A DNA stretch of 64,000 nt from Actinophytocola xinjiangensis (GTDB taxonomy: Bacteria > Actinomycetota > Actinomycetes > Mycobacteriales > Pseudonocardiaceae). The notes below the pieces were generated by a model that had not been told where the DNA came from, ran no database searches, and saw only the letters and a program-made list of their open reading frames with translations. Position 1 is the stretch's first letter, and each line of letters starts with the position of its first letter. This document shows positions 9,066 through 17,556 of this stretch, piece by piece. The stretch is taken from assembly GCF_001921215.1 (NCBI RefSeq), contig NZ_MSIF01000008.1:278702-342701 (forward strand), read 5' to 3'. The translations under genes and the position numbers were made by a program.

Positions 9066-10370
9066 TCAGGCGCCGTCGGCCCCCATCCATCGGCCCGCGC
9101 CGAACTCGGCGTCGCCGGCCACGGCCTCGCCCACCGTGACCAGCAGATCCTCCCGGCCGGGTGCGGCCAACACCTGAACGCCCGCCGGGGAGTCCTCACA
9201 GGACAGTGCGACCGGCAGTGCGAGCACCGGGAGCACCGCGAAGTTCGCGACCAGCGCCAGCGACCCCTCCCCGGCCGGCGCCCGGTGGCCGGGCAGCCGG
9301 GTCTCCAGCGGCATCACCAGCAGGTCGAACTCGCGGGTCAGCAGGTGGCGCAGGTGCGCCCCGGCCCGCCGCTGGGTCTGACGCAGCCCGGCCAGGCGCA
9401 CCGAGCCGACGGCCTCCCCGCGTTCGATCTCGCGCAGCGTCCCCGGGCGCAGTGCCACCCCGGGTTCGCGGCGCAGCCACCCGAAGCTGACGCTGGCCTC
9501 CCCGGCGAGCAGCGCGCTGGCCGGCGCGACCATCTCCCACACCGCCGGCAGCGGCGGCTCGTGGGTGCGGTGGCCGAGTTCGGTCAGCCGGTCGCGCATC
9601 CGGCCCAGCGCGGCCAGCAGGTCGGGGTGCACCGGTGCCGGCGGCCTGGCCACCGCCACCCGCAGCGGGTGCCACCCCGGTTCGGTGCGCAGCCCCAGCG
9701 CCCGCGCCAGTTCGTGCGCGCGCCACAGCCACGCCAGGTCGGCCGGGCTGCGGGTGACCAGCCCGACCGACTCCAGGCTCGGCGACACGCAGTGCACGCC
9801 GTCGAGCAGCGCCGGGGTCGGGGTCAGCCGCAGCGCCGTCGCCCCGCAGTGGACCGCCGGCCAGCGCAGCGAACCGCCCGCGTCGGCCACGACCGACACG
9901 TCGCAGAACCCGGCCGCCACGGCCACCGCCCCGCCGGTTCCCGCGCCAGGGGCGGACACGTGCGGGTAGCGCGGGTTGCGGCTGGGGCCCTCGGTGTCCA
10001 GCGCGCACTCCGTGCTGGCGACCTTGCCGATGCCGGCGAGTCCCTGGTTGGCCATCAGCCGCACGATCTGCGCGGAGGTCGCGGGGGTCGGCGCGTGGCC
10101 GGCGCGGATGCCCAGCGTCGTCGGGTAGCCGGCGACGTCGATGGTGTCGTTGTAGGTGACCGACGGGTTCCACGGCAGGCTCGCCAGGCGCAGGACCTCC
10201 GGCCGGGCGCCGGTGAACGCGCCGAGCACCGGGTCGAGTTCGTCGACGTGCGCGACGAGGTCCGCGCGGAACTCGGCCGGATCGAGCACCCCGGTGCGCA
10301 GCGCGTTCTCGCGACGCGCCAGCGGCATGGACAGCCGGGCGCGGCGGGCCAGCTGCGCGGGGGTCAGCAT
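9066..10370 (-). CDS. Amidase-signature-family protein, possibly degenerate
   Basis: A 434-residue protein of the amidase signature fold (family of FAAH, GatA). The catalytic-lysine region GIGKVASTE and the nucleophile-serine region DAGGSLRWPA are recognisable. However, the usual GGSSGGS segment that carries the cis-serine reads PGAGTGGAV. The complete Ser-cisSer-Lys triad is therefore not visible, and activity is uncertain. ATG 10370 is used; an in-frame GTG at 10385 is the alternative. The gene is divergent from the lanthipeptide synthetase gene, sharing a 105-bp intergenic region, and upstream of the TPR-CHAT gene on the same strand. A role in peptide maturation or immunity is possible but is inferred only from position. 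Confidence 0.75.
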   Translation of the reverse strand: MLTPAQLARRARLSMPLARRENALRTGVLDPAEFRADLVAHVDELDPVLGAFTGARPEVLRLASLPWNPSVTYNDTIDVAGYPTTLGIRAGHAPTPATSAQIVRLMANQGLAGIGKVASTECALDTEGPSRNPRYPHVSAPGAGTGGAVAVAAGFCDVSVVADAGGSLRWPAVHCGATALRLTPTPALLDGVHCVSPSLESVGLVTRSPADLAWLWRAHELARALGLRTEPGWHPLRVAVARPPAPVHPDLLAALGRMRDRLTELGHRTHEPPLPAVWEMVAPASALLAGEASVSFGWLRREPGVALRPGTLREIERGEAVGSVRLAGLRQTQRRAGAHLRHLLTREFDLLVMPLETRLPGHRAPAGEGSLALVANFAVLPVLALPVALSCEDSPAGVQVLAAPGREDLLVTVGEAVAGDAEFGAGRWMGADGA

Positions 10371-10406
10371 GGCGCCGATGGTCACAGAACGCCGGGCGGG
10401 GTGACA

Positions 10407-10423
10407 TGGGTAGCCGGTACCCA
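10407..10423. promoter_or_regulatory. Short inverted repeat between divergent amidase and LanM genes
   Basis: TGGGTA-gccgg-TACCCA is a perfect 6-base inverted repeat with a 5-base spacer, in the middle of the 105-base region between the divergent amidase and LanM starts. It lies immediately after GTGACA, which resembles a -35 element, but no convincing -10 follows at the right distance. It may be an operator for a dimeric regulator such as the LuxR-family protein at 13873. Short inverted repeats occur by chance in GC-rich DNA, so this is tentative. Confidence 0.3.
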
Positions 10424-10475
10424 GATTCGGTGCGCCGCCACGACCTCGCCGACGGAGGCCGGGCACGATGACGGC

Positions 10476-13400
10476 ATGGTTGCCTCCTCGACGCCGGATT
10501 TCCCGTGGTGGGCCAGCGGTCTCACCCTCCGGGAGCGCCTGACGACCCCGCCGCCGCCCGGTGGCGCCGGTGGCGAGCGGCTGGCGCGGTGGCGCGCGGC
10601 GCACGACCTGGGCGCCACCGGACAGTTCGCGCCGATGCTGGCCGACGCCGGCCTCACCGAGGCGACGCTGGCGGCGCTGCTGGCCGAGCCGCCCGCCGCG
10701 CTCGCCGCCAGGACCGACCGTCCGGGCTGGGCCGAAGTGGTCGAACGCGCGGTCGCCGCGGCGCCGCACACCCCCGTCGCGGTCGACCCCGTGCCGGAGG
10801 CGCCGGCGGCGTTCGCCGTGCCGCTGGCGCCGTTCGTCGACGCGGCCCGCGACCGGCTGGTCGCCGGTGGGGCGCCCGAGGCGGTCGCCGACGGGGTGGT
10901 CGGGGACCTCGCCACCCGGCTGGCCGGGCTGGCCGCCAGGACCGCGGTCCTGGAACTGCACCGGGCACGGGAAGCCGGCCGGCTGACCGGCGACACACCG
11001 ACCGCGCGGTTCGCCGACTTCCTCGCCCGGCTGGGCACCCGGTCCGCGCTCGGTGAGCTGTTCGGCCGCTACCCGGTGCTCGGCCGGCTGCTGGCCCAGA
11101 CCTGCGAGCAGACGGTCACCAGCACCCTGGAGCTGCTCGGGCGGTTGTCCGCCGACCGCGCGGCGATCGTCACCGGCCTGCTCGGCGGCACCGACCCCGG
11201 GCCGCTGGTCGCCGTCGAGGCCGGCTCCGGCGACCGGCACCAGGGCGGCCGGGCGGTGGCCGTGCTGCGCTTCGCCGGTGGCGCGACCGTGGTGTACAAG
11301 CCCCGGCCGCTGGCCGTGCACACCCACTTCGGCGAACTGGTCGGCTGGCTCAACGACGCCGTCCCGGGGCTGGGCCTGCGCGCGGTCCGGGCGCTGGTGC
11401 GCCCCGGCTACGGCTGGCTGGAGTACATCGCGCACCGGCCGTGCGCCGGGGCCGACGACGTGGTCCGGTTCTACCGCCGGCAGGGCGCGCTGCTCGCGCT
11501 GCTGTACCTGGTGGACGGCACCGACATCCACTTCCAGAACCTGATCGCCTGCGGCGACTCGCCCGTGCTGGTTGACGTGGAGACCCTGTTCCACCCGACG
11601 CTGCCGATCGCCGTGCTCGCCGGCGCCGACCCGGCGGCGGCGGCACTCGCCGCGTCGGTGCACCGATCGGCGATCCTGCCGCAGAAGCTGCTCGGCGAGC
11701 ACGGCGCGCTGGACATCTCCGGGCTCGGCGGCGACAAGGGCTCCCCGTACCCGACCGACGGGGTGGTCTGGGAGGCCGCCGGCACCGACCGGATGCGCCT
11801 GACCCGCCGGCCGGTGGAGTTCACCGGCGCGGTCAACCGCCCGCTGCTCGACGGTGCCGACGCCGACCCGGTGGCCCACCGGACCGCGCTGCTCGACGGT
11901 TTCCGCGTCGCCTACGACGCGATCGTCGCCGGCCGCGACGCCCTCGGCGCGCCCGGCGGGCCGCTGGACCGCTTCGCCGGCGACGAGATCCGGATCGTGG
12001 TCCGGGCGACCCGCGCCTACGTCACGCTGCTCGACGAGTCCACCCACCCCGACGTCCTGCGCGACGCGCTGGAGCGCGACCAGGTCCTGGACGTGCTGTG
12101 GGCCGACTCCGCGCACGACCCCGTCCGAACCCGACTGGTCGGACGGGAACAGGCCGACCTGTGGGCCGGCGACGTCCCGCTGTTCACCGGCCGCACCGAC
12201 AGCCGTGACGCGTGGACCGCCGCCGGCGACCGGCTGCCGGACGTGCTCGACGTCCCCGGTCTGAGCGCCGTGCACGCCAAGCTCGCCGCGCTGGGCCCGG
12301 CCGACCGGCGCTGTCAGGAGTGGCTGATCACCGCCGCCCTGGCCACCCGCGACGACGGCCCCGACCACCGGGCGGGCGACGTGCTGCCCGGTGCGGTCAC
12401 GCCCGCCGGGCCCGACCCGGCGCGGCTGCTGGCCGCCGCGCGCGGCATCGGCGACCGGCTCGTGGCCAGCGCCGTGCACGACGAGGCCCGCGCGAACTGG
12501 CTGGGCGTGGAGGCGGTCGATGGCCGGCACTGGTCGGTGCTCCCGTTGGGCGCCGGCCTCGCCGACGGCTACCCCGGGGTGGCGCTGTTCCTCGCCCGGC
12601 TCGGCGCGCTCACCGGCGAGGGCCGCTACACCGCGCTGGCCGAGCGGGCGCTGCCCGCGCTGCCGTCGCTGTTCGTCGCGCTGGCCGACAACCCCGAACT
12701 CGTCTCGGCCGTGGGGCCGGGCGGCTTCCACGGTTTCGGCGGGATCTGTTACGCCCTGGCCGAGATCGCCGCGCTCACCGGGTCCGAGGTCGCCGGCTGG
12801 CTCCCGGCCGCCGTCGAGCTGCTGGCCGACAGCGACACGGGAAACACCGACAACGGCGTCCGCGACGGCCGCGCCGGTGGGCTGCTGGCGTTGCTGGCCG
12901 TGCACGAACGGACCGGTCTGGCGCGGGCGAAGGAACTCGCCGGTGTGCTGGCCGACCGGCTCACCGACGACGACCGCGTGGGATCCGGTGTGGACCACGG
13001 CTTCGCCGACGGCCCGGCCGGCACCGGTCACGCGCTGCTGCGCCACGCGGCGGCCGGCGGCGGCCAGCGGTACGCGACCGCCGGCCTGGCCGCGCTGCGC
13101 CGCGTCCCGGGCCCCGGCGCCCACCACGCGTGGTGCTCCGGCCTCGCCGGCACCGTCCTCGCCGCGTCCGCGCTGCCCGCGCCTGGCGACCCGTTCGACC
13201 GGATGGCGCAACGTCTTCGCACACGCGAACCGTTGCGGGACACCAGCTTGTGCCACGGTGAACTCGGTGTTCTCGAGTCGCTGCTCGTCCTGTCGCGCCG
13301 TGGCGAGGACGCCGCGCGGGACGCACTGGAGCGCCACACCGCCCGCGTGCTCGGCGCGGTCGAGCAACGCGGGCCGCGCTGCGCCACCCCGGACGGCGTA

Positions 13401-13508
13401 CCCACGCCGGGGCTCCTTTCCGGTCTGTCCGGAATCGGCTACGGTCTGCTGCGGCTGGGTTTTCCGGATTCGGTGCCGTCCGTGCTGCGGCTCGAAGCCG
13501 GGGCCTGA
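10476..13508 (+). CDS. lanM: Class II lanthipeptide synthetase (LanM)
   Basis: Bifunctional synthetase of 1,010 residues, the usual LanM length. The N-terminal dehydratase (DUF4135) part phosphorylates Ser/Thr and eliminates to dehydroamino acids. Its kinase-like motifs are visible: the lysine in VVYKPRPLAVHTHF, then DGTDIHFQNLI and VDVETLF. The C-terminal LanC-like cyclase keeps the three zinc ligands, Cys 887 in AWCSGLAG and Cys 926-His 927 in CHGELG, so it should be able to form thioether rings. ATG 10476 is chosen because the family homology begins there, though no good ribosome site precedes it. It lies between the amidase gene (divergent) and a small peptide gene (downstream), the natural place to look for a substrate. 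Confidence 0.93.
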   Translation: MVASSTPDFPWWASGLTLRERLTTPPPPGGAGGERLARWRAAHDLGATGQFAPMLADAGLTEATLAALLAEPPAALAARTDRPGWAEVVERAVAAAPHTPVAVDPVPEAPAAFAVPLAPFVDAARDRLVAGGAPEAVADGVVGDLATRLAGLAARTAVLELHRAREAGRLTGDTPTARFADFLARLGTRSALGELFGRYPVLGRLLAQTCEQTVTSTLELLGRLSADRAAIVTGLLGGTDPGPLVAVEAGSGDRHQGGRAVAVLRFAGGATVVYKPRPLAVHTHFGELVGWLNDAVPGLGLRAVRALVRPGYGWLEYIAHRPCAGADDVVRFYRRQGALLALLYLVDGTDIHFQNLIACGDSPVLVDVETLFHPTLPIAVLAGADPAAAALAASVHRSAILPQKLLGEHGALDISGLGGDKGSPYPTDGVVWEAAGTDRMRLTRRPVEFTGAVNRPLLDGADADPVAHRTALLDGFRVAYDAIVAGRDALGAPGGPLDRFAGDEIRIVVRATRAYVTLLDESTHPDVLRDALERDQVLDVLWADSAHDPVRTRLVGREQADLWAGDVPLFTGRTDSRDAWTAAGDRLPDVLDVPGLSAVHAKLAALGPADRRCQEWLITAALATRDDGPDHRAGDVLPGAVTPAGPDPARLLAAARGIGDRLVASAVHDEARANWLGVEAVDGRHWSVLPLGAGLADGYPGVALFLARLGALTGEGRYTALAERALPALPSLFVALADNPELVSAVGPGGFHGFGGICYALAEIAALTGSEVAGWLPAAVELLADSDTGNTDNGVRDGRAGGLLALLAVHERTGLARAKELAGVLADRLTDDDRVGSGVDHGFADGPAGTGHALLRHAAAGGGQRYATAGLAALRRVPGPGAHHAWCSGLAGTVLAASALPAPGDPFDRMAQRLRTREPLRDTSLCHGELGVLESLLVLSRRGEDAARDALERHTARVLGAVEQRGPRCATPDGVPTPGLLSGLSGIGYGLLRLGFPDSVPSVLRLEAGA

Positions 13509-13556
13509 CGATTCCCGACCGGACGACGACACCTCGGACGAGCGGACCGTGATCCC

Positions 13557-13586
13557 TCGACCACGGTGGGCCACTGGGCCTATGGT
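13557..13586 (+). promoter_or_regulatory. Possible promoter for the small peptide gene
   Basis: TCGACC at 13557-13562 and TATGGT at 13581-13586 are separated by 18 bases, and each matches four of six bases of the sigma-70-type consensus. It sits in the 141-base gap between LanM and the small peptide gene, about 65 bases before the peptide's GTG. A separate promoter would allow the peptide to be made in excess over LanM, as is usual for precursor peptides. This is prediction by eye only. Confidence 0.35.
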
Positions 13587-13649
13587 TTCCGGGTCGGAGT
13601 CGGGAGAACGACGGACAACTCGTGGGCATCGACGTGTGGGGAGAGCACC

Positions 13650-13835
13650 GTGCGGGACGATCAGCTGCCGGCAGAAGAATCCACCGGGGACGACACCGAA
13701 CCCAACCCGGCCGGGGAGATCCGGCTCTCACCGGCCAGGGCCATCGGTCTGAAGGTCACCGCGCTGGGCGGGCTCGCCATGGGCGCGCTGATCACCGCCG
13801 CCGAGCACATCCCGCACACCACCAGCGCACCCTGA
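13650..13835 (+). CDS. 61-residue peptide, candidate LanM substrate without Cys
   Basis: Small ORF starting with GTG 13650 behind an excellent GGGGAGAG ribosome site. The first 24 residues are acidic (VRDDQLPAEESTGDDTEPN...), like a leader. They are followed by a hydrophobic, glycine-rich stretch containing VTALGGLAMGALITAAE and the tail HIPHTTSAP. The LGG in the middle resembles the double-glycine cleavage site of class II leaders. The putative core after it has Thr and Ser but no cysteine, so a normal lanthionine could not form within it. It could be a dehydrated, non-thioether product, or a small membrane peptide unrelated to LanM. Position directly after LanM supports the first reading. 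I do not recognise a named family. Confidence 0.6.
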   Translation: MRDDQLPAEESTGDDTEPNPAGEIRLSPARAIGLKVTALGGLAMGALITAAEHIPHTTSAP

Positions 13836-13872
13836 ACCCGGGCCGGTCCGCCCTTCGCCCGTTCGGCCACCC

Positions 13873-16785
13873 ATGCACCCACATTCGCCGGTCGTCGTCG
13901 GCCGTGACACGGAGCTGACCCATCTCGGGCACGCCCTGGCCTCGGCCAGGGCGGGTCGCGGTGGCGCCACTTTCGTGACCGGCGAACCGGGGATCGGCAA
14001 GTCGCGCCTGGCGTTGGAGGGCACCGGTCTCGCGGTCGCCGCCGGCATGCGGGTGCTGCGCGGCCGGGCCAGCGGGCTCGGGCCGGCGGTGCCCTTCCGC
14101 GCGCTGTCCGAGGCGCTGATGTCGTTGCTGCGCGGGGGAAACGCGCCGCCGGTGGACACCCTCGGCCCCTACCGCCCGGTGCTGGGCCGGCTGGTGCCCG
14201 ACTGGCACGAGCCGGGTGACGGCACCGACGGCGGGTCGCTGGTGGTGCTCGCCGAGGCGGTGCTGCGGCTGATCGCGCTCCTGGGCCGTGACCAGGGTTG
14301 CCTGGTGGTACTGGAGGACCTGCACGACGCCGACGTGGAGACCCTCGCGGTCGTCGAGTACGTCGTGGACAACCTCGACGGACTGCCCGCCCTGCTGGTG
14401 GCGACCCTGCGCAACGGGCCGTGCGAGGCGCTGCGGCTGGCCCAGGCCACCGTGCAGCGCGGCGCCGGCACGGTCCTGGAACTGGACCGGCTCGGCCCGC
14501 CGCACGTGCGAGAGCTGATCGGAGCCTGTCTGGAGACCGGGGACGTGCCCGACGTGGTGGCCGAGCAGCTGTGGGCCGACAGCGGCGGCAGCCCCTACAT
14601 GGTCGAGGAGCTGCTGCACGGGCTGGTCACCAACGGCCAGCTGGTGGCCGGCCCCGACGGCTGGCGGGTCACCGGTCGGATCCGTACCGAGGTCCCGGCC
14701 AGCCTGGTCCGCACGATCGCCGAGCGCACCGACCGGCTCGGCCCGCAGGGCCGCCGGATGCTCTCGGTCGCCGCGGTGCTCGGGCACCGGTTCCCGCTCT
14801 CGGTGGTGCACACGGTCACCGGCCTGAGCTACGACGAGCTGCTGCGCCACCTGCACGCCGGGGTGGCCGCCCGGCTGGTGACCACCGACGAGCCGGCGCC
14901 GGACTGGTACGCCTTCGCGCACCCGCTCACCGGCGAGGCGCTGCTGGCCAGGCTCACCCCGACCGAGCAGGCCGAGCTGTCCGCGCAGGCCGCCGACGCG
15001 ATCGAGAGCCTGCACCCGGGGCTGCCCGGCGAGTGGTGCCAGCGGGTCGCCGCGCTGCGGCTGCGCGCCGGGCACGGTGTCGAGGCGACCCGGCTGTTCG
15101 CCGACGCCGGCCGCCGCGCGCTGGCCGACGGCGCGCCGGGCTCGGCGGTCACCCTGCTGGAGCAGGCCGAGGCGCTGCTGGGCGACCACGAGGACACCCG
15201 GCTGCGCGCCGACGTGATCGAGACCCTGCTCTACGCGCTGGCCGAGGGCAGCCAGTTCGAGCGGGCCTTCCAGCTCGCGCACACCCTCGACGACCTGGGC
15301 AGCGCGGGCCTGCCGGCCGGGCGCCGGGCCGCGCTGCACGTGCGGCTGGCCTGGGTCGCCCACCTGGCCGGGCGCTGGACCGACGGGCTCGCGCAGCTGG
15401 CGGTCGCCCGCAAGCTGCTCGGGCCCGACGCCGCCGACGAGGACACCGCGCCGCTGGACGCGGTCGACGCCGACCTGGCCCTGGAGGCGCCCGGCGCGCG
15501 GCGCAAGGAGGAGGCCGAGCAGTTGGCCCGGCGGGCGGTCGCCGCCGCCGAACGGGTGCCGCTGCCCACGATCGCCTGCCAGGCGTGGCTGGCGATCGGC
15601 GCGATCGTGCGCGAGCGGAACCTGGCCGAGTCGACCGCCTGCTACGAGCGGGTGCGCGACCTCGCCGAGAACCACCACCTGCCGATGTGGCGGGTGCACG
15701 GGCTGGTCCGGATGGCCGGCAACGAGTGGCTGGCCGAGGCCGACCCGGAGGGTCTGCTCACCGCCGGGCGGGAGGCCCAGCGGGTCGGCGCGATCACCAT
15801 GGGTCAGATCGTGGACGCCACGATGGCGCTGCACCTGGTGCTGTGCGGGGACTTCACCGCCGCCGTGCCGGTGATCGACGAGTGTTGGGCGGCCGCGCGG
15901 CGGATGCAGCTGGAGCTCGTCGGCCGGCACGTGCTGATGTCGCGGGCGGTGGTCGCCGCCCACCAGGGCCGGCGACGCGAGATGGAGGCGGCGCTGCTGG
16001 ACTTCCAGCGCCTCGACGGCGAACGGTCGCAGGAACAGCCGATGGCGCTGGGCCTGGCGCGCGCGTTCTGCGCGTTGCTGGAGGAGGACCGCGACCGCGC
16101 CCGCGACGACCTGGCGCAGGCGCTGGCCAGCGACGACGTCAACCCGACCACGTTCAGCCTCTACGGCCGCCACGGGCTGGACCTGCTGCTGGCCGTGCTG
16201 GAAGGTGAGGCGGGCTGGGCGCGCTACGAGCAGGTCCGCGACACCGCCCAGGGCGCGATGCGCTGGAACCGCCAGTTCGTCGAACTGTCCCGCGCTGTCC
16301 TGTTGGGACGGTCGGGCCGGGTCGGTGAGGCGGCGGCGGCCGTGGTGACCGCCCAGCACAGCGCCGCGCCCTTCGCCATGGCCCGCCAGCTGGGCCTGCG
16401 GCTGGTGGCCGAGGCGGCGGTCACCGACGGCTGGGGCGACCCGGCCGGGTGGCTGCGCACCGCCGAGGAGTACTTCCACGACGGCCAGGTGCCGGCGGTC
16501 GCCAGCGCCTGCCGCGGCCTGCTGCGCCAGCTGGGCGTGTCGGTCCAGCAGCGCCGCGCCGGCACCGAGCGGGTGCCCAGGACCCTGCGGGCGCTGGGCG
16601 TCACCCTGCGGGAGTTCGAGGTGCTGGAGCTGCTCATCGAACGCCTGGACACGCGCGGCATCGCCGAACGGCTGCACATCTCGCCGCGCACGGTCGAGAA
16701 GCACGTGGCGAGCCTGCTCACCAAGACCGCCAGCCCCGACCGGCCGGCGCTGGCCAAACGCGCCGTGGACTTCCTCGCCGGGTGA
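13873..16785 (+). CDS. Large ATP-binding LuxR-family (LAL) transcriptional regulator
   Basis: A 970-residue LAL regulator. The N-terminus has an AAA-type ATPase with Walker A GEPGIGKSR (about residues 38-46) and Walker B-like CLVVLEDLHDAD. The middle is a long helical, TPR-like sensor region, and the last 65 residues form a LuxR helix-turn-helix (LREFEVLELL, RGIAERLHISPRTVEKHV). Such proteins commonly activate actinomycete biosynthetic clusters, switched by an unknown ligand. It follows the peptide gene by 37 bases on the same strand, so it may be co-transcribed with it, and it ends three bases from the convergent FAH-family gene. Targets could be the LanM locus or the neighbouring operons. 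Confidence 0.92.
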   Translation: MHPHSPVVVGRDTELTHLGHALASARAGRGGATFVTGEPGIGKSRLALEGTGLAVAAGMRVLRGRASGLGPAVPFRALSEALMSLLRGGNAPPVDTLGPYRPVLGRLVPDWHEPGDGTDGGSLVVLAEAVLRLIALLGRDQGCLVVLEDLHDADVETLAVVEYVVDNLDGLPALLVATLRNGPCEALRLAQATVQRGAGTVLELDRLGPPHVRELIGACLETGDVPDVVAEQLWADSGGSPYMVEELLHGLVTNGQLVAGPDGWRVTGRIRTEVPASLVRTIAERTDRLGPQGRRMLSVAAVLGHRFPLSVVHTVTGLSYDELLRHLHAGVAARLVTTDEPAPDWYAFAHPLTGEALLARLTPTEQAELSAQAADAIESLHPGLPGEWCQRVAALRLRAGHGVEATRLFADAGRRALADGAPGSAVTLLEQAEALLGDHEDTRLRADVIETLLYALAEGSQFERAFQLAHTLDDLGSAGLPAGRRAALHVRLAWVAHLAGRWTDGLAQLAVARKLLGPDAADEDTAPLDAVDADLALEAPGARRKEEAEQLARRAVAAAERVPLPTIACQAWLAIGAIVRERNLAESTACYERVRDLAENHHLPMWRVHGLVRMAGNEWLAEADPEGLLTAGREAQRVGAITMGQIVDATMALHLVLCGDFTAAVPVIDECWAAARRMQLELVGRHVLMSRAVVAAHQGRRREMEAALLDFQRLDGERSQEQPMALGLARAFCALLEEDRDRARDDLAQALASDDVNPTTFSLYGRHGLDLLLAVLEGEAGWARYEQVRDTAQGAMRWNRQFVELSRAVLLGRSGRVGEAAAAVVTAQHSAAPFAMARQLGLRLVAEAAVTDGWGDPAGWLRTAEEYFHDGQVPAVASACRGLLRQLGVSVQQRRAGTERVPRTLRALGVTLREFEVLELLIERLDTRGIAERLHISPRTVEKHVASLLTKTASPDRPALAKRAVDFLAG

Positions 16786-16788
16786 GGC

Positions 16789-17556
16789 TCACTCCACCGG
16801 GTTGGTCAACGTGCCGATGCCGGTGATCTCCACCTCGACCACGTCGCCGGCCGTGATCGGGCAGGCGGCGCCGGTGCCCAGCCACAGCACGTCGCCGGGG
16901 TGGAAGGTCACGTAGCGGGACGCCTCGACCAGGTGCTCCCACGGGTCGAAGATCATGTCGCCGGTGGCGAAGCTGGCGGCGGGCACACCGTTCACCCGCA
17001 CGGTCGTGGTCTGGGCCATCGGGTCGACGTCGGTCTCGATCCACGGGCCCATCGGCTTGAAGGTGTCGCTGTTCTTGGCGCGCAGCAGGGAGCTGTCGGT
17101 GCGCTGCCAGTCCCGCGCGCTGACGTCGTTGCCGATCGTCCAGCCGAACACCGCCGCTCGCGCCTGCTCGCGGCTGGCCCGGCGCAGCGGCGCGCCGATG
17201 ACCGCCACCAGCTCCCCCTCGGCCTCCAGCTGGCCGGTCAGGTCGGGCGGCACGCGGATCGCCGCGCCGTCGCCGACCAGCGCGTTGGACGCCCGGTAGC
17301 CGACCTCCGGGCGGCCGGCCAGTCCCAGTTCCCGCGCCCGGTCGAGGTGGGCGCGGTAGTTCAGGCCGACGGCGTAGAACACGCCCGGCACCACCGGCGG
17401 CAGCCGTCCGAGACCATCCAGCGGCACGGTCGCGACGTCGACCGGGTCGCCGTCGACGGGTGAGCCGGACAGCAGGTGCGCGACACCGTCCTGGGCGCCG
17501 CCCTCCAGCCTGGCCCACCGCGGCCGGCCGTGGTGGACGACGCGGGTGTACCTCAC
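16789..17556 (-). CDS. Fumarylacetoacetate-hydrolase-family protein
   Basis: A 255-residue FAH-fold protein (family of HpaG-type isomerases/decarboxylases, fumarylpyruvate hydrolases and oxaloacetate decarboxylases). The C-terminal catalytic fold is intact: VGLNYRAHLDRARELG at the start, the acidic metal ligands in EAEGELVAVIG and GNDVSARDWQ, then KPMGPWIETD and PITAGDVVEVEITGIGTL at the end. The GTG start overlaps the upstream ligase stop by four bases (GTGA), so the two are co-translated. It is the last gene of a leftward three-gene operon with a 2OG oxygenase and a PaaK-like ligase, which suggests action on a CoA- or carrier-derived acid. The exact reaction cannot be assigned. Confidence 0.88.
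   Translation of the reverse strand: MRYTRVVHHGRPRWARLEGGAQDGVAHLLSGSPVDGDPVDVATVPLDGLGRLPPVVPGVFYAVGLNYRAHLDRARELGLAGRPEVGYRASNALVGDGAAIRVPPDLTGQLEAEGELVAVIGAPLRRASREQARAAVFGWTIGNDVSARDWQRTDSSLLRAKNSDTFKPMGPWIETDVDPMAQTTTVRVNGVPAASFATGDMIFDPWEHLVEASRYVTFHPGDVLWLGTGAACPITAGDVVEVEITGIGTLTNPVE

Noticed and set aside
4551..10475. A very long open frame on the plus strand running from 4551 into the LanM gene, as if LanM were 2,985 residues.
   Set aside because: It lies opposite the CHAT and amidase genes and is arginine/glycine/proline-rich with no domains. Such stop-free antisense frames are expected in very GC-rich coding DNA. LanM homology begins at 10476.
13566..13649. A longer version of the small peptide starting at GTG 13566, which would include a cysteine (TCGEST).
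   Set aside because: No ribosome site precedes 13566, whereas GTG 13650 has a strong GGGGAGAG at the right distance. The Cys would also fall in the leader part.
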